Part shown: piece by piece, positions 9,172 through 18,222 of the stretch
Layout of the letters: every line of letters begins with the position of its first letter
How positions within the stretch are numbered: position 1 is the first letter of the stretch
Origin: an uncultured Draconibacterium sp.
Lineage (GTDB): Bacteria > Bacteroidota > Bacteroidia > Bacteroidales > Prolixibacteraceae
Reading direction: 5' to 3'
NCBI RefSeq assembly: GCF_963676815.1
Contig: NZ_OY781365.1
Coordinates: forward strand, 248,001-312,000
Length of the DNA stretch: 64,000 bases
Position numbers and translations under genes: made by a program
The notes under the pieces: model-generated
The model's input: only the letters and a program-made list of their open reading frames with translations
Told to the model about the DNA's origin: nothing
Database searches by the model: none

Positions 9172-10476
9172 ATGAGAAAATATTTTTTGATCATCGTACT
9201 TTCCATTTTTGTAGGAAATGTGTTTGGACAAGCCATCAATGATTCGATTGCAATTATTCAGCTGCTGGAAAAAGAATCGAGAACATGGCGAAACGGAGAT
9301 ACTAAAGGCCATGCAGAATGCTGGCAGATTCGTCCATACAATCGTATTTGGGTAACTCCTGAAAATAGGAAATTAATTGATGTACCACCATCGATGATAA
9401 TGAATCCGGCACCCGGTATTTCAGGGAAAGGCGGTCTTGCAGTTCTGTCGGATATTAAAATGAATATTTATAACGGAACTGCTTGGGTAAGCCACGATGA
9501 AGTATCGATTGCAACAGACGGAAAAGAATCATATTCACACGAAATGCGCTTTTTGGAGAAAGTAGAAATGGAATGGAAATTAATCGGTCAGTCGATGTAC
9601 AGTTACACCCCGGAAAAAACCGGTTCAGATACAACAAGCTATATTAATGTAGTAGATATTGCAAGTGGACAGATTGAAACAGTTTTAGCAGTAAACAAGC
9701 ATCTTGAAGCTCCTAACTGGCATCGCGATAATTATTTGATTCTGAACAGTTACGGAAGACTTACCACACTTGACCTGGAAACGAAAGAACTTAAATTGCT
9801 AAATACAGGACATGCTATTGACCTTAATAATGATCACGGACTTTCACCCGATCATAAATCGATAGCCATTAGCAATTTCGATCAGCGCGGAGCATCTTTT
9901 GATTCGTTTGTCTCATCAATTTATGTATTGCCGGTTGAAGGAGGTGAACCAAGAAAAGTAAGCTCTGAAAAAATCTGTTTTTGGCATGGTTGGAGCCCCG
10001 ACGGAAAAACCCTGGCATACACAGGTCTGATGGATGGTGATTTTGATATTTATACCATTGATATTAACGGCGGTCCAGCAACACAATTAACAAATACCAA
10101 AGGATTGGACGATGGCCCGGATTATTCGTACGATGGGAAATATATATACTTTAATTCGTACAGAACTGGCCACATGCAAATATGGAGGATGCTTGCCGAC
10201 GGTTCAAATCCGGAACAACTAACCTTCGACGAACATTCCAACTGGTTTGCCCACCCTTCCCCCGACAATAAGTGGATCGTTTATATTGCTTACATACACG
10301 ATCAGGAGCAAAACCATTTATTCGGGAAAGAAGTAAAACTTCGCTTAATGAACCTGGAAACAAAAGAAATTACAGATCTTACACCAGTATTCTATGGAGG
10401 GCAAGGTACTATTAACGTTCCTTCATGGAGCCCGGATAGTAAGAAAATAGCTTTTGTAAGTTATTCAATAAAATAA
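9172..10476 (+). CDS. Exported NTF2-like/TolB-type beta-propeller protein
   Basis: A 434-aa secreted protein with a signal peptide ending near VFGQ. Residues about 22-145 look like a SnoaL/NTF2-like cone fold (EKESRTWRNGDTKGHAECW). From about 150 the chain turns into PD40/TolB-like propeller blades, with repeated WSPDGKTLAYTG, PDYSYDGKYIYFNS, AHPSPDNKWIVYI and WSPDSKKIAFVS. TolB-like propellers bind partner proteins or, in oligogalacturonate lyases, act on sugars; no catalytic residues can be assigned here. It is the last gene of the dehydrogenase/permease operon, 131 bp after the permease and just before a strong terminator. A periplasmic role in handling the same substrate is plausible but unproved. 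Confidence 0.75.
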   Translation: MRKYFLIIVLSIFVGNVFGQAINDSIAIIQLLEKESRTWRNGDTKGHAECWQIRPYNRIWVTPENRKLIDVPPSMIMNPAPGISGKGGLAVLSDIKMNIYNGTAWVSHDEVSIATDGKESYSHEMRFLEKVEMEWKLIGQSMYSYTPEKTGSDTTSYINVVDIASGQIETVLAVNKHLEAPNWHRDNYLILNSYGRLTTLDLETKELKLLNTGHAIDLNNDHGLSPDHKSIAISNFDQRGASFDSFVSSIYVLPVEGGEPRKVSSEKICFWHGWSPDGKTLAYTGLMDGDFDIYTIDINGGPATQLTNTKGLDDGPDYSYDGKYIYFNSYRTGHMQIWRMLADGSNPEQLTFDEHSNWFAHPSPDNKWIVYIAYIHDQEQNHLFGKEVKLRLMNLETKEITDLTPVFYGGQGTINVPSWSPDSKKIAFVSYSIK

Positions 10477-10501
10477 GTACCGTATAACAAAAAATTAAAT
10501 C

Positions 10502-10538
10502 AAAGAGTTACAAGGAATAAACCTTGTAACTCTTTTTT
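10502..10538 (+). terminator. Intrinsic terminator of the dehydrogenase/permease operon
   Basis: AAAGAGTTACAAGG, loop AATAAA, CCTTGTAACTCTTT: a perfect 14-bp stem followed by a T run, 25 bp after the stop codon at 10476. It is nearly identical in sequence to the terminator at 4807. Confidence 0.9.
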
Positions 10539-10840
10539 GTTTCTACAAATTCATACGTATCCACCCTACTCAATTCCTTTTTAAAGCGCGCAAAATTAAC
10601 ACGACGACCTTTTCGGCCCCATCACTTAATTTATAAGAATTTTCAGCACATTGTCTTTTTGATATTTTTTGCAAAAATTTTCGACCATTCCAGGGTAACA
10701 TTTGTTTAAGTGATGTAACATAGCGCAACAAATGTGTCATTTAGACATATTATGTAACATCGTGAATGTTTTTTGTAACATAGCTGCACCTCTTTCAAAC
10801 GACGAGTTCTTATTTTTCGTAAAATTATAAGCACCACTTA
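10539..10840 (+). promoter_or_regulatory. Leader/promoter region of the fructose operon
   Basis: An intergenic stretch of about 300 bp with no gene. Its distal half is AT-rich with no clear signal. Its proximal part holds four copies of a GTAACAT box (separate entry). A match to the TAnnTTTG promoter box could not be placed with confidence. Confidence 0.5.
10695..10781 (+). promoter_or_regulatory. Four GTAACAT boxes upstream of the fructose operon
   Basis: GTAACAT occurs at 10695-10701, 10715-10721, 10754-10760 and 10775-10781, all in the same orientation; the middle two extend to ATGTAACAT. Start-to-start spacings are 20, 39 and 21 bp, close to two, four and two helical turns, which would put all copies on one DNA face. 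The same box recurs between susC and the hybrid two-component gene. The likely reader is the AraC-type domain of that sensor (inference). Confidence 0.6.
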
Positions 10841-12193
10841 ATGAAACAACAAAATGTATCAACGGTCGCCCTGATCATAGCTCTTGGCGGCTTCTTGTTT
10901 GGATACGACATTGCAATGATGTCGGGTACCACATCGCAACTTGAGCAATTATTTGACCTAAACAGTTTTTGGCTTGGATTTACCGTAGCAGTTGCAATAA
11001 TTGGGACCATAATTGGAACCTTGATAATTGGCAAACCGGCTGAAAAATTTGGCCGAAAAAAATCACTGATCTTGCTTTCGGGCCTATTTGCTCTTACTAC
11101 TTTGGGAGCCGCTTTTGCCATAAACTGGATTATGCTGCTGTTGTTCCGTTTTTTAACCGGCATACTGCTTGGTTGCATATCTGTTGTAACCCCAATGTTT
11201 ATAGCCGAAATTTCGCCTGCAAAAAAACGCGGGCGCCTAGTACTACTTAATCAGCTTTTTGTTGTTATCTCTTTATTCCTGGCTTTTGTAATAAATTATT
11301 TGCTGGCCAAATCAATCGGGTACGGATCGTGGCGCTGGATGATTGGTGTTGAAGCCATTCCTGCCGCATCCTTTTTTCTGTTGCTAAACCTCGTTCCGGA
11401 AAGTCCGCGCTGGCTGGTTAATCAAAATCGAAATGACGAAGCACTTACTGTGTTTACCCGTATAAAAGCTAAAAATCCGGCAGACGAAGTTCTACTCGTT
11501 CAAAAGTCGGTTGAGCAGGAGGAAAAAATGGGGCATGGAAAACTTTTTGTAAAAGAAAACCGATTCCCGATTACCATTGCAATTTTGATGGCAGCATTTA
11601 ACCAACTGGCCGGTATAAATGCCATAATGATTTACGCACCACGTGTTTTCGAGATGGCCGGTTTCGAAACCAACGTTTCGTTACTGCAATCAATTTCGGT
11701 TGGTGCCACTAACTTGGTATTTACGCTGGTAGCTTTATCGCTTATCGACCGTTACGGAAGACGCTCGCTTTTAATGGCAGGCTCGGTTGGAATGGTTTTC
11801 TTTCTCGGCATGTTATCCAAATCATTTTTTACCGAAAACTACAGCGATCTTGGCGGTTACGGTGTAATGATTTACCTGATGGGATTTATTGCCTTTTTTG
11901 CGTTTTCGCAGGGTGCGGTGCTTTGGGTGGTTATTTCTGAGATATTCCCCAATAAAGTTCGTTCAAAAGGTCAAGCACTTGGTAGTTTTACGCATTGGAT
12001 ACTGGCCGCAGCATTAATATGGGGTTTTCCGGTATTTGCCAACATGCCCGGAATTGGTGGAGGTATATCATTTGCATTTTTTGCTGTAATGATGCTGATT
12101 CATTTCTTCTTTGCCTGGAAAGTAGTGCCTGAAACAAAGGGGAAATCGCTGGAAGAAATACAGGCGGAGATGAAAAAAAGAAGTATTAGATAA
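10841..12193 (+). CDS. MFS sugar porter, probable fructose transporter
   Basis: A 450-aa, 12-span permease of the sugar porter family. Family signatures are visible: FGYDIAMMSG in span 1, RFLTGILLGC in span 4, PESPRWLV after span 6, DRYGRRSLL between spans 8 and 9, and VPETKGKSLEEI at the C-terminus. It is the first gene of an operon with fructokinase (18 bp downstream) and GH32 fructan hydrolase, so fructose is the likely cargo, as for the fructose permease of the B. thetaiotaomicron levan locus. The GTAACAT boxes upstream would control it. Confidence 0.92.
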   Translation: MKQQNVSTVALIIALGGFLFGYDIAMMSGTTSQLEQLFDLNSFWLGFTVAVAIIGTIIGTLIIGKPAEKFGRKKSLILLSGLFALTTLGAAFAINWIMLLLFRFLTGILLGCISVVTPMFIAEISPAKKRGRLVLLNQLFVVISLFLAFVINYLLAKSIGYGSWRWMIGVEAIPAASFFLLLNLVPESPRWLVNQNRNDEALTVFTRIKAKNPADEVLLVQKSVEQEEKMGHGKLFVKENRFPITIAILMAAFNQLAGINAIMIYAPRVFEMAGFETNVSLLQSISVGATNLVFTLVALSLIDRYGRRSLLMAGSVGMVFFLGMLSKSFFTENYSDLGGYGVMIYLMGFIAFFAFSQGAVLWVVISEIFPNKVRSKGQALGSFTHWILAAALIWGFPVFANMPGIGGGISFAFFAVMMLIHFFFAWKVVPETKGKSLEEIQAEMKKRSIR

Positions 12194-12211
12194 TTTAAAG
12201 TTCATACCAAT

Positions 12212-13105
12212 ATGAATATTACAAAAAAAGAAATTTTGTGCTTTGGCGAAGTTTTGTGGGATCGCCTTCCATCGGGGGCCAAACCGGGAGGCGCACCAAT
12301 GAACGTAGCTTTACACCTGAATGCGATAGGACTCGATGCTGCAATTGCCAGCTCGGTTGGTGACGATGAAGCAGGACAACAACTAATCGATTTTTTACGA
12401 AATGCCAAAGTTGATACTTCCCTGGTGCAAACCGATAAAAAATTGCCCACAAGTGAAGTATTGGTTCACCTCGACAAAAATAATAATGCATCATACGAAA
12501 TTTGTGAACCGGTAGCATGGGACAATATTCAACTTAACGATGACCTTTCGAAAAAAGCTAAAAATTCCGGGTTGATAATTTATGGTTCTCTGGCATCGCG
12601 AAACAAAACAACGCGCGAAACACTCCTAAACTTACTCGACAACGACGCGTTAAAATTAATTGATGTAAACCTGCGCCAACCATACGATAAACAAGAGGTG
12701 CTTGAACAACTTCTGGCTAAATCCGATATTGTTAAGCTTAACGATGACGAGCTTCGCACTTTTGCCGGTTGGAATGGAATTAAAAGCGATACTGAGAAAG
12801 AATTAATAAAATGGTTTGTACAACACTACAAAGTTGAAATGCTTTGTGTAACACGCGGTGAAAAAGGAGCGGCAATGTTTTATGAAAACAAACTGTACGA
12901 ACATCCCGGATTCAAAGTAAATGCTGTTGATACTGTTGGTGCCGGCGATGCCTTTTTGGCGGGACTTGTAGCTACATTCCTGCAAAACAAACCGGCTTCA
13001 AATGCTCTAACTTTTGCATGTGCTACCGGTGCTTTTGTTGCCTCAAAATCGGGTGCCACTCCGGAATACGATATGAATGAAATTACCGCAATAATGACTC
13101 AATGA
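12212..13105 (+). CDS. Fructokinase, PfkB family carbohydrate kinase
   Basis: A 297-aa cytoplasmic kinase that would phosphorylate fructose with ATP for glycolysis. The N-terminus reads CFGEVLWDRLPSGAKPGGAPMN, with the glycine-rich substrate loop of PfkB fructokinases. The C-terminal signature DTVGAGDAFLAGL carries the catalytic aspartate and anion-hole glycines. Length is typical. It is sandwiched between the sugar porter and the GH32 gene and overlaps the latter by 4 bp (ATGA), indicating translational coupling. Confidence 0.93.
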   Translation: MNITKKEILCFGEVLWDRLPSGAKPGGAPMNVALHLNAIGLDAAIASSVGDDEAGQQLIDFLRNAKVDTSLVQTDKKLPTSEVLVHLDKNNNASYEICEPVAWDNIQLNDDLSKKAKNSGLIIYGSLASRNKTTRETLLNLLDNDALKLIDVNLRQPYDKQEVLEQLLAKSDIVKLNDDELRTFAGWNGIKSDTEKELIKWFVQHYKVEMLCVTRGEKGAAMFYENKLYEHPGFKVNAVDTVGAGDAFLAGLVATFLQNKPASNALTFACATGAFVASKSGATPEYDMNEITAIMTQ

Positions 13106-14658
13106 AAATAATAATCGGTCTACTCGCCATATTAACCTTTTGCGGATGCTCGCAACAATCGAAGGACACTGCAAAGCAAGTAATTTCGACTGGTGCAAAA
13201 ACCGAGAAATATCGTCTGCAATATCATTTCACACCCGATTCAATGTGGATGAATGATCCTAACGGAATGGTTTTTAACGATGGCGAGTACCATTTGTTTT
13301 ACCAATATTATCCGGACAGCACAGTTTGGGGACCAATGCACTGGGGACATGCTGTAAGCGAAGACATGGTGAATTGGGAACATCTACCAGTTGCCTTATA
13401 TCCTGACGATTACGGATATATTTTCTCTGGCAGCGCGGTAGTTGATAAAAATAATACTTCGGGGCTGGGCAAAGACGGAAAAGCTCCGATAGTAGCTATT
13501 TTTACTTATCACGATCCGGTTGGTGCTGAAAAAGGAGCAGTTGATTACCAAACGCAGGGATTAGCCTACAGCAACGACAATGGCAGAACCTGGGAGAAAT
13601 ATCCCGAACCGGTATTAAAAAATCCCGGCATTGCCGACTTTAGGGATCCAAAGGTGAGTTGGATCGACAAATATTCAAAATGGGTTATGGCACTTGCGGT
13701 TCAGGATCACATAGAGTTTTATGCATCACACAACTTGCTAGACTGGGAAAAAACAGGCGAATTTGGAAGAGATGCCGGAGCTCACGGCGGTGTTTGGGAA
13801 TGTCCGGATCTATTTCCACTGGAGATTGAAGGGAGCAATGATACAAAATGGGTTTTATTGGTAAGCATCAATCCCGGCGGGCCACACGGAGGCTCGGCAA
13901 CACAATATTTTATTGGCGATTTTGATGGTCACACTTTCAAAAGTTCGCAAGAGAAAACAAAATGGCTCGACCATGGCAGCGATAATTACGCAGGTGTAAC
14001 CTGGAACGGGATTCCTGATTCTGATGGTCGACGGCTTTTTATTGGCTGGATGAGCAACTGGCTTTATGCACAACAAGTACCAACCAAACGCTGGAGAAGT
14101 GCAATGACTATTCCACGACAACTGCATCTCAGACTGCTAAATAACGACTACATTTTGGCTTCAACACCTGTAAAAGAGTTAAAAACCTTGCGCCGTGAAA
14201 AGTTAACGCCCCTGGTTTCCGAGGTTTCAGGATATACTTTAATTCCAATCGCCGACATCTCTGTTATGCAATCAGAAATGCAATTTATTTTCAATTTTGA
14301 AAAGGAAGCTGGTGATTTCGGGTTGCAACTCTCGAATAAAAACGGCGAGAAACTTAAAATTGCATACTCTGTAGATAAATCGGAACTGTATATCGACAGG
14401 TCTGAGGCTGGAACAGCTGGTTTTTCTGACGATTTTGCCGCGGTGCATCGTACTGCATATAAGGCAACTGAAAATTTGAAACTTCATGTTTTTGTTGACA
14501 AAGCATCGGTAGAAGTATTTGCAGATAACGGCAATGCAGTATTAACAGACATATTTTTCCCGGGAGTTGACTATAACAAAGTAGAACTTTTTTCTACCAA
14601 AGGAAGCACCAAAATATTAGACGCAACTATCTGGCAACTAGCTTCTATCTGGAAATAG
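13102..14658 (+). CDS. GH32 fructan hydrolase (levanase/inulinase/invertase type), exported
   Basis: A 518-aa enzyme with a lipoprotein-like N-terminus (LLAILTFCGCSQQ). The five-bladed GH32 catalytic domain covers about residues 38-350 with all three acidic motifs: MNDPNG (nucleophile D52), FRDPKV (transition-state stabiliser) and ECPDLF (acid/base glutamate). A C-terminal beta-sandwich follows, ending with VFVDKASVEVFADNG, characteristic of the family. It would release fructose from sucrose, inulin or levan at the cell envelope and feed the co-transcribed permease and kinase. Which linkage it prefers cannot be decided here. Confidence 0.94.
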   Translation: MKIIIGLLAILTFCGCSQQSKDTAKQVISTGAKTEKYRLQYHFTPDSMWMNDPNGMVFNDGEYHLFYQYYPDSTVWGPMHWGHAVSEDMVNWEHLPVALYPDDYGYIFSGSAVVDKNNTSGLGKDGKAPIVAIFTYHDPVGAEKGAVDYQTQGLAYSNDNGRTWEKYPEPVLKNPGIADFRDPKVSWIDKYSKWVMALAVQDHIEFYASHNLLDWEKTGEFGRDAGAHGGVWECPDLFPLEIEGSNDTKWVLLVSINPGGPHGGSATQYFIGDFDGHTFKSSQEKTKWLDHGSDNYAGVTWNGIPDSDGRRLFIGWMSNWLYAQQVPTKRWRSAMTIPRQLHLRLLNNDYILASTPVKELKTLRREKLTPLVSEVSGYTLIPIADISVMQSEMQFIFNFEKEAGDFGLQLSNKNGEKLKIAYSVDKSELYIDRSEAGTAGFSDDFAAVHRTAYKATENLKLHVFVDKASVEVFADNGNAVLTDIFFPGVDYNKVELFSTKGSTKILDATIWQLASIWK

Positions 14659-14827
14659 AAACACAATTTAAATAACAACTCCAATTCCCCCTCTCAATAT
14701 TTTCGGAAAAAGAATGAACAGAAACAGTACAAAAAACGTCTGTAGAACAATACTAATTGAATACGACAGAATAAGAATACAGAAGAATTTGTATATTTCT
14801 GTCACTTAACTAAACTTCATAACTAAG

Positions 14828-17800
14828 ATGAGAAAATTAATTGCAGTGATTTTCCCCATTGCACTTGTTTTCCCCTTCCTAATCACATCTTGTACAAAAA
14901 CTCCTTCAACACTTTTCGAAATTATTCCATCATCGCATTCCGGCATCGGATTTAACAATTATCTCGAGGAAAAGGATAGCATGCTTATTGTTAGCAACGG
15001 AGCCGGAGTTGGCATTGGCGACCTGAATAACGATGGCTTGCAAGACATTATTTTTGCCGGGAATAAAGTTTCGCCCCGCGTTTATCTAAATCAGGGAGAT
15101 TTTAAGTTCGAGGATATTACAAGCCAGGTTGAAGGATTAACCAACGACCAGTGGTACAGTAGTATTACCCTTATAGACATTAATAATGATGGTTGGTTGG
15201 ATGTGTATCTCACCTCAACTGTTGGCAACACCTTTGAAAAAAGGAAGAACCGTTTGTGGATTAATAACGGAGTAACAGAAAACAAGGGGCCTTCGTTTAC
15301 CGAAAAAGCCGAAGAATATGGAATTGCCAGTTCTGCAGCATCTGTTGATGCCTCGTTTTTTGATTACGATCTGGATGGAGACCTCGATTTGTACGTTCTT
15401 AACAGCAATCTGATTATGCGGTCTTCGTCAACTTATCGTCCGAAAATTGCCGACGGAACTGCACAGAACAACGATATTCTATTCCGAAACAATGGCGACG
15501 GGACATTTACCGACGTGAGCAAAGAAGCCGGGATAATTATTGAAGGCTATGGTTTAGGTCTGGCAATTGGCGATGTTAACCGCGACAATTATCCGGATAT
15601 TTATGTATCAAACGACTATCTCACCAACGATCTTTTATATATCAACCAGGGCGATGGTACTTTTAAAAATGAAATACGAAAGTACCTCTCCTACCAAACC
15701 CATTCATCAATGGGAAACGATATGGCAGATGTAAACAACGATGGATTTCTGGACATTTATACACTCGATATGTTACCGGAAACCTATCAAAAGAAAAAAC
15801 AAACACTGAATGGTTTTAGCTCTGTTATTTACATGATGAATATAAGGTTTGACTACGAAGACCAATACATTAGAAACATGTTGCATTTACACAATGGTTT
15901 TATGAATGCTGAAATGCTTCCGTTTAGTGAAATTGGACAGTACACCCAGGTTTATCACACCGAATGGAGTTGGTCTCCACTATTTGCCGACTACGATAAC
16001 GATGGCGACAAAGACCTTTTGATTACCAATGGCTATCCCAAAGATATGACCGATAAAGACTGGGCTAAAATGATGGCAATGAGCCAAAAGAATCAGTCTG
16101 CAGGCATTAACATACTGGATCATTTACCTGAAGTTAAAGTACCGAATCTGGCTTTTAGAAATTGTGGAAAACTCTGCTTTCAGAAAACCGATAACTGGCT
16201 GCCTGAAATTCCATCCTTTTCGTACGGAGCTGCTTTTGGTGATTTAGACAACGATGGCGACCTTGATTATGTGACCAACAACTTTAACTCAGAAGCTTTT
16301 ATTTATAAGAATAACGCCTGCGAACAAATGCCAGAATCCACTGCATTTTTGCGAATAAAATTAGAAGGAACAGCAAAAAACAAAATGGCGCTTGGAGCAA
16401 AAGTTGAAATATGGCAAAAGGATAATTATCAATTCCATGAGCACTTTTTATCGCGCGGTTACGCCTCATCCGTCGAACCTGTAATTCATTTCGGGCTTCC
16501 ACTCAGTGTACCCATCGATTCAATAATAGTTACCTGGCCATCAGGGCACAAAAGAACAATACAAAAAGCACTGAATACCAATCAAACAATAACATTAAAA
16601 GAGGCAGATGCACAACCGGCAACAAAGAAAAACCTTATACCGGATGCTAAAATGCTATTATTTAGTCAAATTGATAGTTGTTTGGATTATACCCACCAGC
16701 AAAATGATTTTATCGATTTCTTTTTGGGGCAAAAAATTATTCCTCATAAGTTTTCGCAGATTGGACCACGAATGGCAAAAGGCGATTTGAATGGCGATGG
16801 AATAAACGACATTATGGTTGGATCGACAAATAAGCTTCCAACAAAAGTTTTTATCGGTACAGGCAAAAATTTTGCAGAAACAGAAATTGAAGGACTTACC
16901 GGATTCAAAAAATTCTCGGAAGCAGGTTTTTCAATTCAAGACTGGGATAAAGACGGTGATTTGGATGTGGTTTCAATTGCCGGTGGATTAGAAACCCGGC
17001 GCGAAAGCCAGACTCGCGATTACCTTTTTCTGGCTAACCAGGTTGACCTTACAGAAAAGGAAAATGACCTTCGCCATTATCTTTACCTGAACGATGGCGA
17101 CCGATTCATTAAGCAGTCGCTGCCTGTTCCTCCGTTTATTGCATCCGTTGTTATTCCTTTGGATTATGACCAGGACGGCTACACCGATATTTTTATAGGC
17201 TCGCGCGTACAAAAAGATCGCTTTCCGTTTGCACATGAATCGTGGCTGCTAAAAAATAATAAAGGAAAATTTGAAACTCTGCCCGATTCAGAAATGGATT
17301 TAGGAATGGTTACAAATGCCATTGTTACCGATTACGACATGGATGGATGGCCTGACATTTTGGTTACACGCGAGTACAATTCGGTGCAACTACTCAGAAA
17401 CATTGAAGGACAAAAACTGGAACCGGTTCAACTTAAAGAACTGGAACACAAACATGGCTTATGGTATGCAGCAGCTTGCGGCGATTTTGATTTAGACGGA
17501 GACGACGATTACATTTTGGGAAACCTTGGTGAAAATAGTCAAATCACAGTTAGCACCTTAAATCCGCAAAACCTGTATGCAATGGATGTGGATAACAATG
17601 GTATTATTGAACCTGTGAGAACAGCTTATTGGCAAAACGAAAAAGGAAAAATTACGGAATACCCGGTTAACTACCTTGATGAACTGGTAGAACAATCTAC
17701 CTATTTCAAAAAGAAATTTGATAGCTACACATCATTCAGTTACGCCGATTTTGATGATATTTTCGATAAAAATGCCCAGAAGAGCATTCGAAAGAAACTA

Positions 17801-18196
17801 TATGTAAATACTACGTCAAGTTATATGTTGTGGAACGACAATGGAAATTTCCGCTGGGAAGTGTTGCCAACAAGATTGCAAATGGCGCCTATTACCAGGT
17901 TTATAGTCCGGGATTTTAATGGCGATAAATATCCGGATATTTTATTGGGCGGAAATGACTATACCTGGGAAGTTGGCACCGGAAACTATGATGCTAATAT
18001 TGGTTATTTGCTGCTAAATAAAGGTTCCGGGCAAGATTCGGGTGATTTTGAGTTTAAAGTATTAGGGCCATCAGAAAGTGGCATTTTATTGGATGGGATG
18101 CTTGAATCGCTGCTATTTATCGAGGGAAAACCGGACCTGATTGTAGCTGGTTTTAATCGTGATAAAACTAAAATTTTTGAAGCCAACGCAGAATAA
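14828..18196 (+). CDS. Large FG-GAP/VCBS double-propeller lipoprotein with ASPIC/UnbV-like domain
   Basis: A 1122-aa exported lipoprotein (signal ending FLITSC). I count seven Ca-binding-loop repeats of the DxNxDG type in the first half (such as DLNNDGLQDII, DYDLDGDLDLY, DLDNDGDLDYV). An ASPIC/UnbV-like stretch at about 530-600 follows (IIVTWPSGHKRTI), then seven more (such as DLNGDGINDIM, DYDQDGYTDIF, DFNGDKYPDIL). This suggests two seven-bladed propellers joined by the ASPIC domain. Such proteins are adhesive or binding modules in integrin-like folds; no enzyme activity is assigned. It is the only plus-strand member of this group, lies 169 bp after the GH32 gene and converges on the radical SAM gene 26 bp away. 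It is paralogous to the genes at 35755 and 39005. Confidence 0.85.
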   Translation: MRKLIAVIFPIALVFPFLITSCTKTPSTLFEIIPSSHSGIGFNNYLEEKDSMLIVSNGAGVGIGDLNNDGLQDIIFAGNKVSPRVYLNQGDFKFEDITSQVEGLTNDQWYSSITLIDINNDGWLDVYLTSTVGNTFEKRKNRLWINNGVTENKGPSFTEKAEEYGIASSAASVDASFFDYDLDGDLDLYVLNSNLIMRSSSTYRPKIADGTAQNNDILFRNNGDGTFTDVSKEAGIIIEGYGLGLAIGDVNRDNYPDIYVSNDYLTNDLLYINQGDGTFKNEIRKYLSYQTHSSMGNDMADVNNDGFLDIYTLDMLPETYQKKKQTLNGFSSVIYMMNIRFDYEDQYIRNMLHLHNGFMNAEMLPFSEIGQYTQVYHTEWSWSPLFADYDNDGDKDLLITNGYPKDMTDKDWAKMMAMSQKNQSAGINILDHLPEVKVPNLAFRNCGKLCFQKTDNWLPEIPSFSYGAAFGDLDNDGDLDYVTNNFNSEAFIYKNNACEQMPESTAFLRIKLEGTAKNKMALGAKVEIWQKDNYQFHEHFLSRGYASSVEPVIHFGLPLSVPIDSIIVTWPSGHKRTIQKALNTNQTITLKEADAQPATKKNLIPDAKMLLFSQIDSCLDYTHQQNDFIDFFLGQKIIPHKFSQIGPRMAKGDLNGDGINDIMVGSTNKLPTKVFIGTGKNFAETEIEGLTGFKKFSEAGFSIQDWDKDGDLDVVSIAGGLETRRESQTRDYLFLANQVDLTEKENDLRHYLYLNDGDRFIKQSLPVPPFIASVVIPLDYDQDGYTDIFIGSRVQKDRFPFAHESWLLKNNKGKFETLPDSEMDLGMVTNAIVTDYDMDGWPDILVTREYNSVQLLRNIEGQKLEPVQLKELEHKHGLWYAAACGDFDLDGDDDYILGNLGENSQITVSTLNPQNLYAMDVDNNGIIEPVRTAYWQNEKGKITEYPVNYLDELVEQSTYFKKKFDSYTSFSYADFDDIFDKNAQKSIRKKLYVNTTSSYMLWNDNGNFRWEVLPTRLQMAPITRFIVRDFNGDKYPDILLGGNDYTWEVGTGNYDANIGYLLLNKGSGQDSGDFEFKVLGPSESGILLDGMLESLLFIEGKPDLIVAGFNRDKTKIFEANAE

Positions 18197-18222
18197 AACC
18201 GCCACTTTTATGATTGCATCAG

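Noticed and set aside
14740..14827. Strong Bacteroidota promoter before the 14828 gene
   Set aside because: A TTG and a TTTG are present but spacing and the TA of the -7 box do not fit, so it was not listed.
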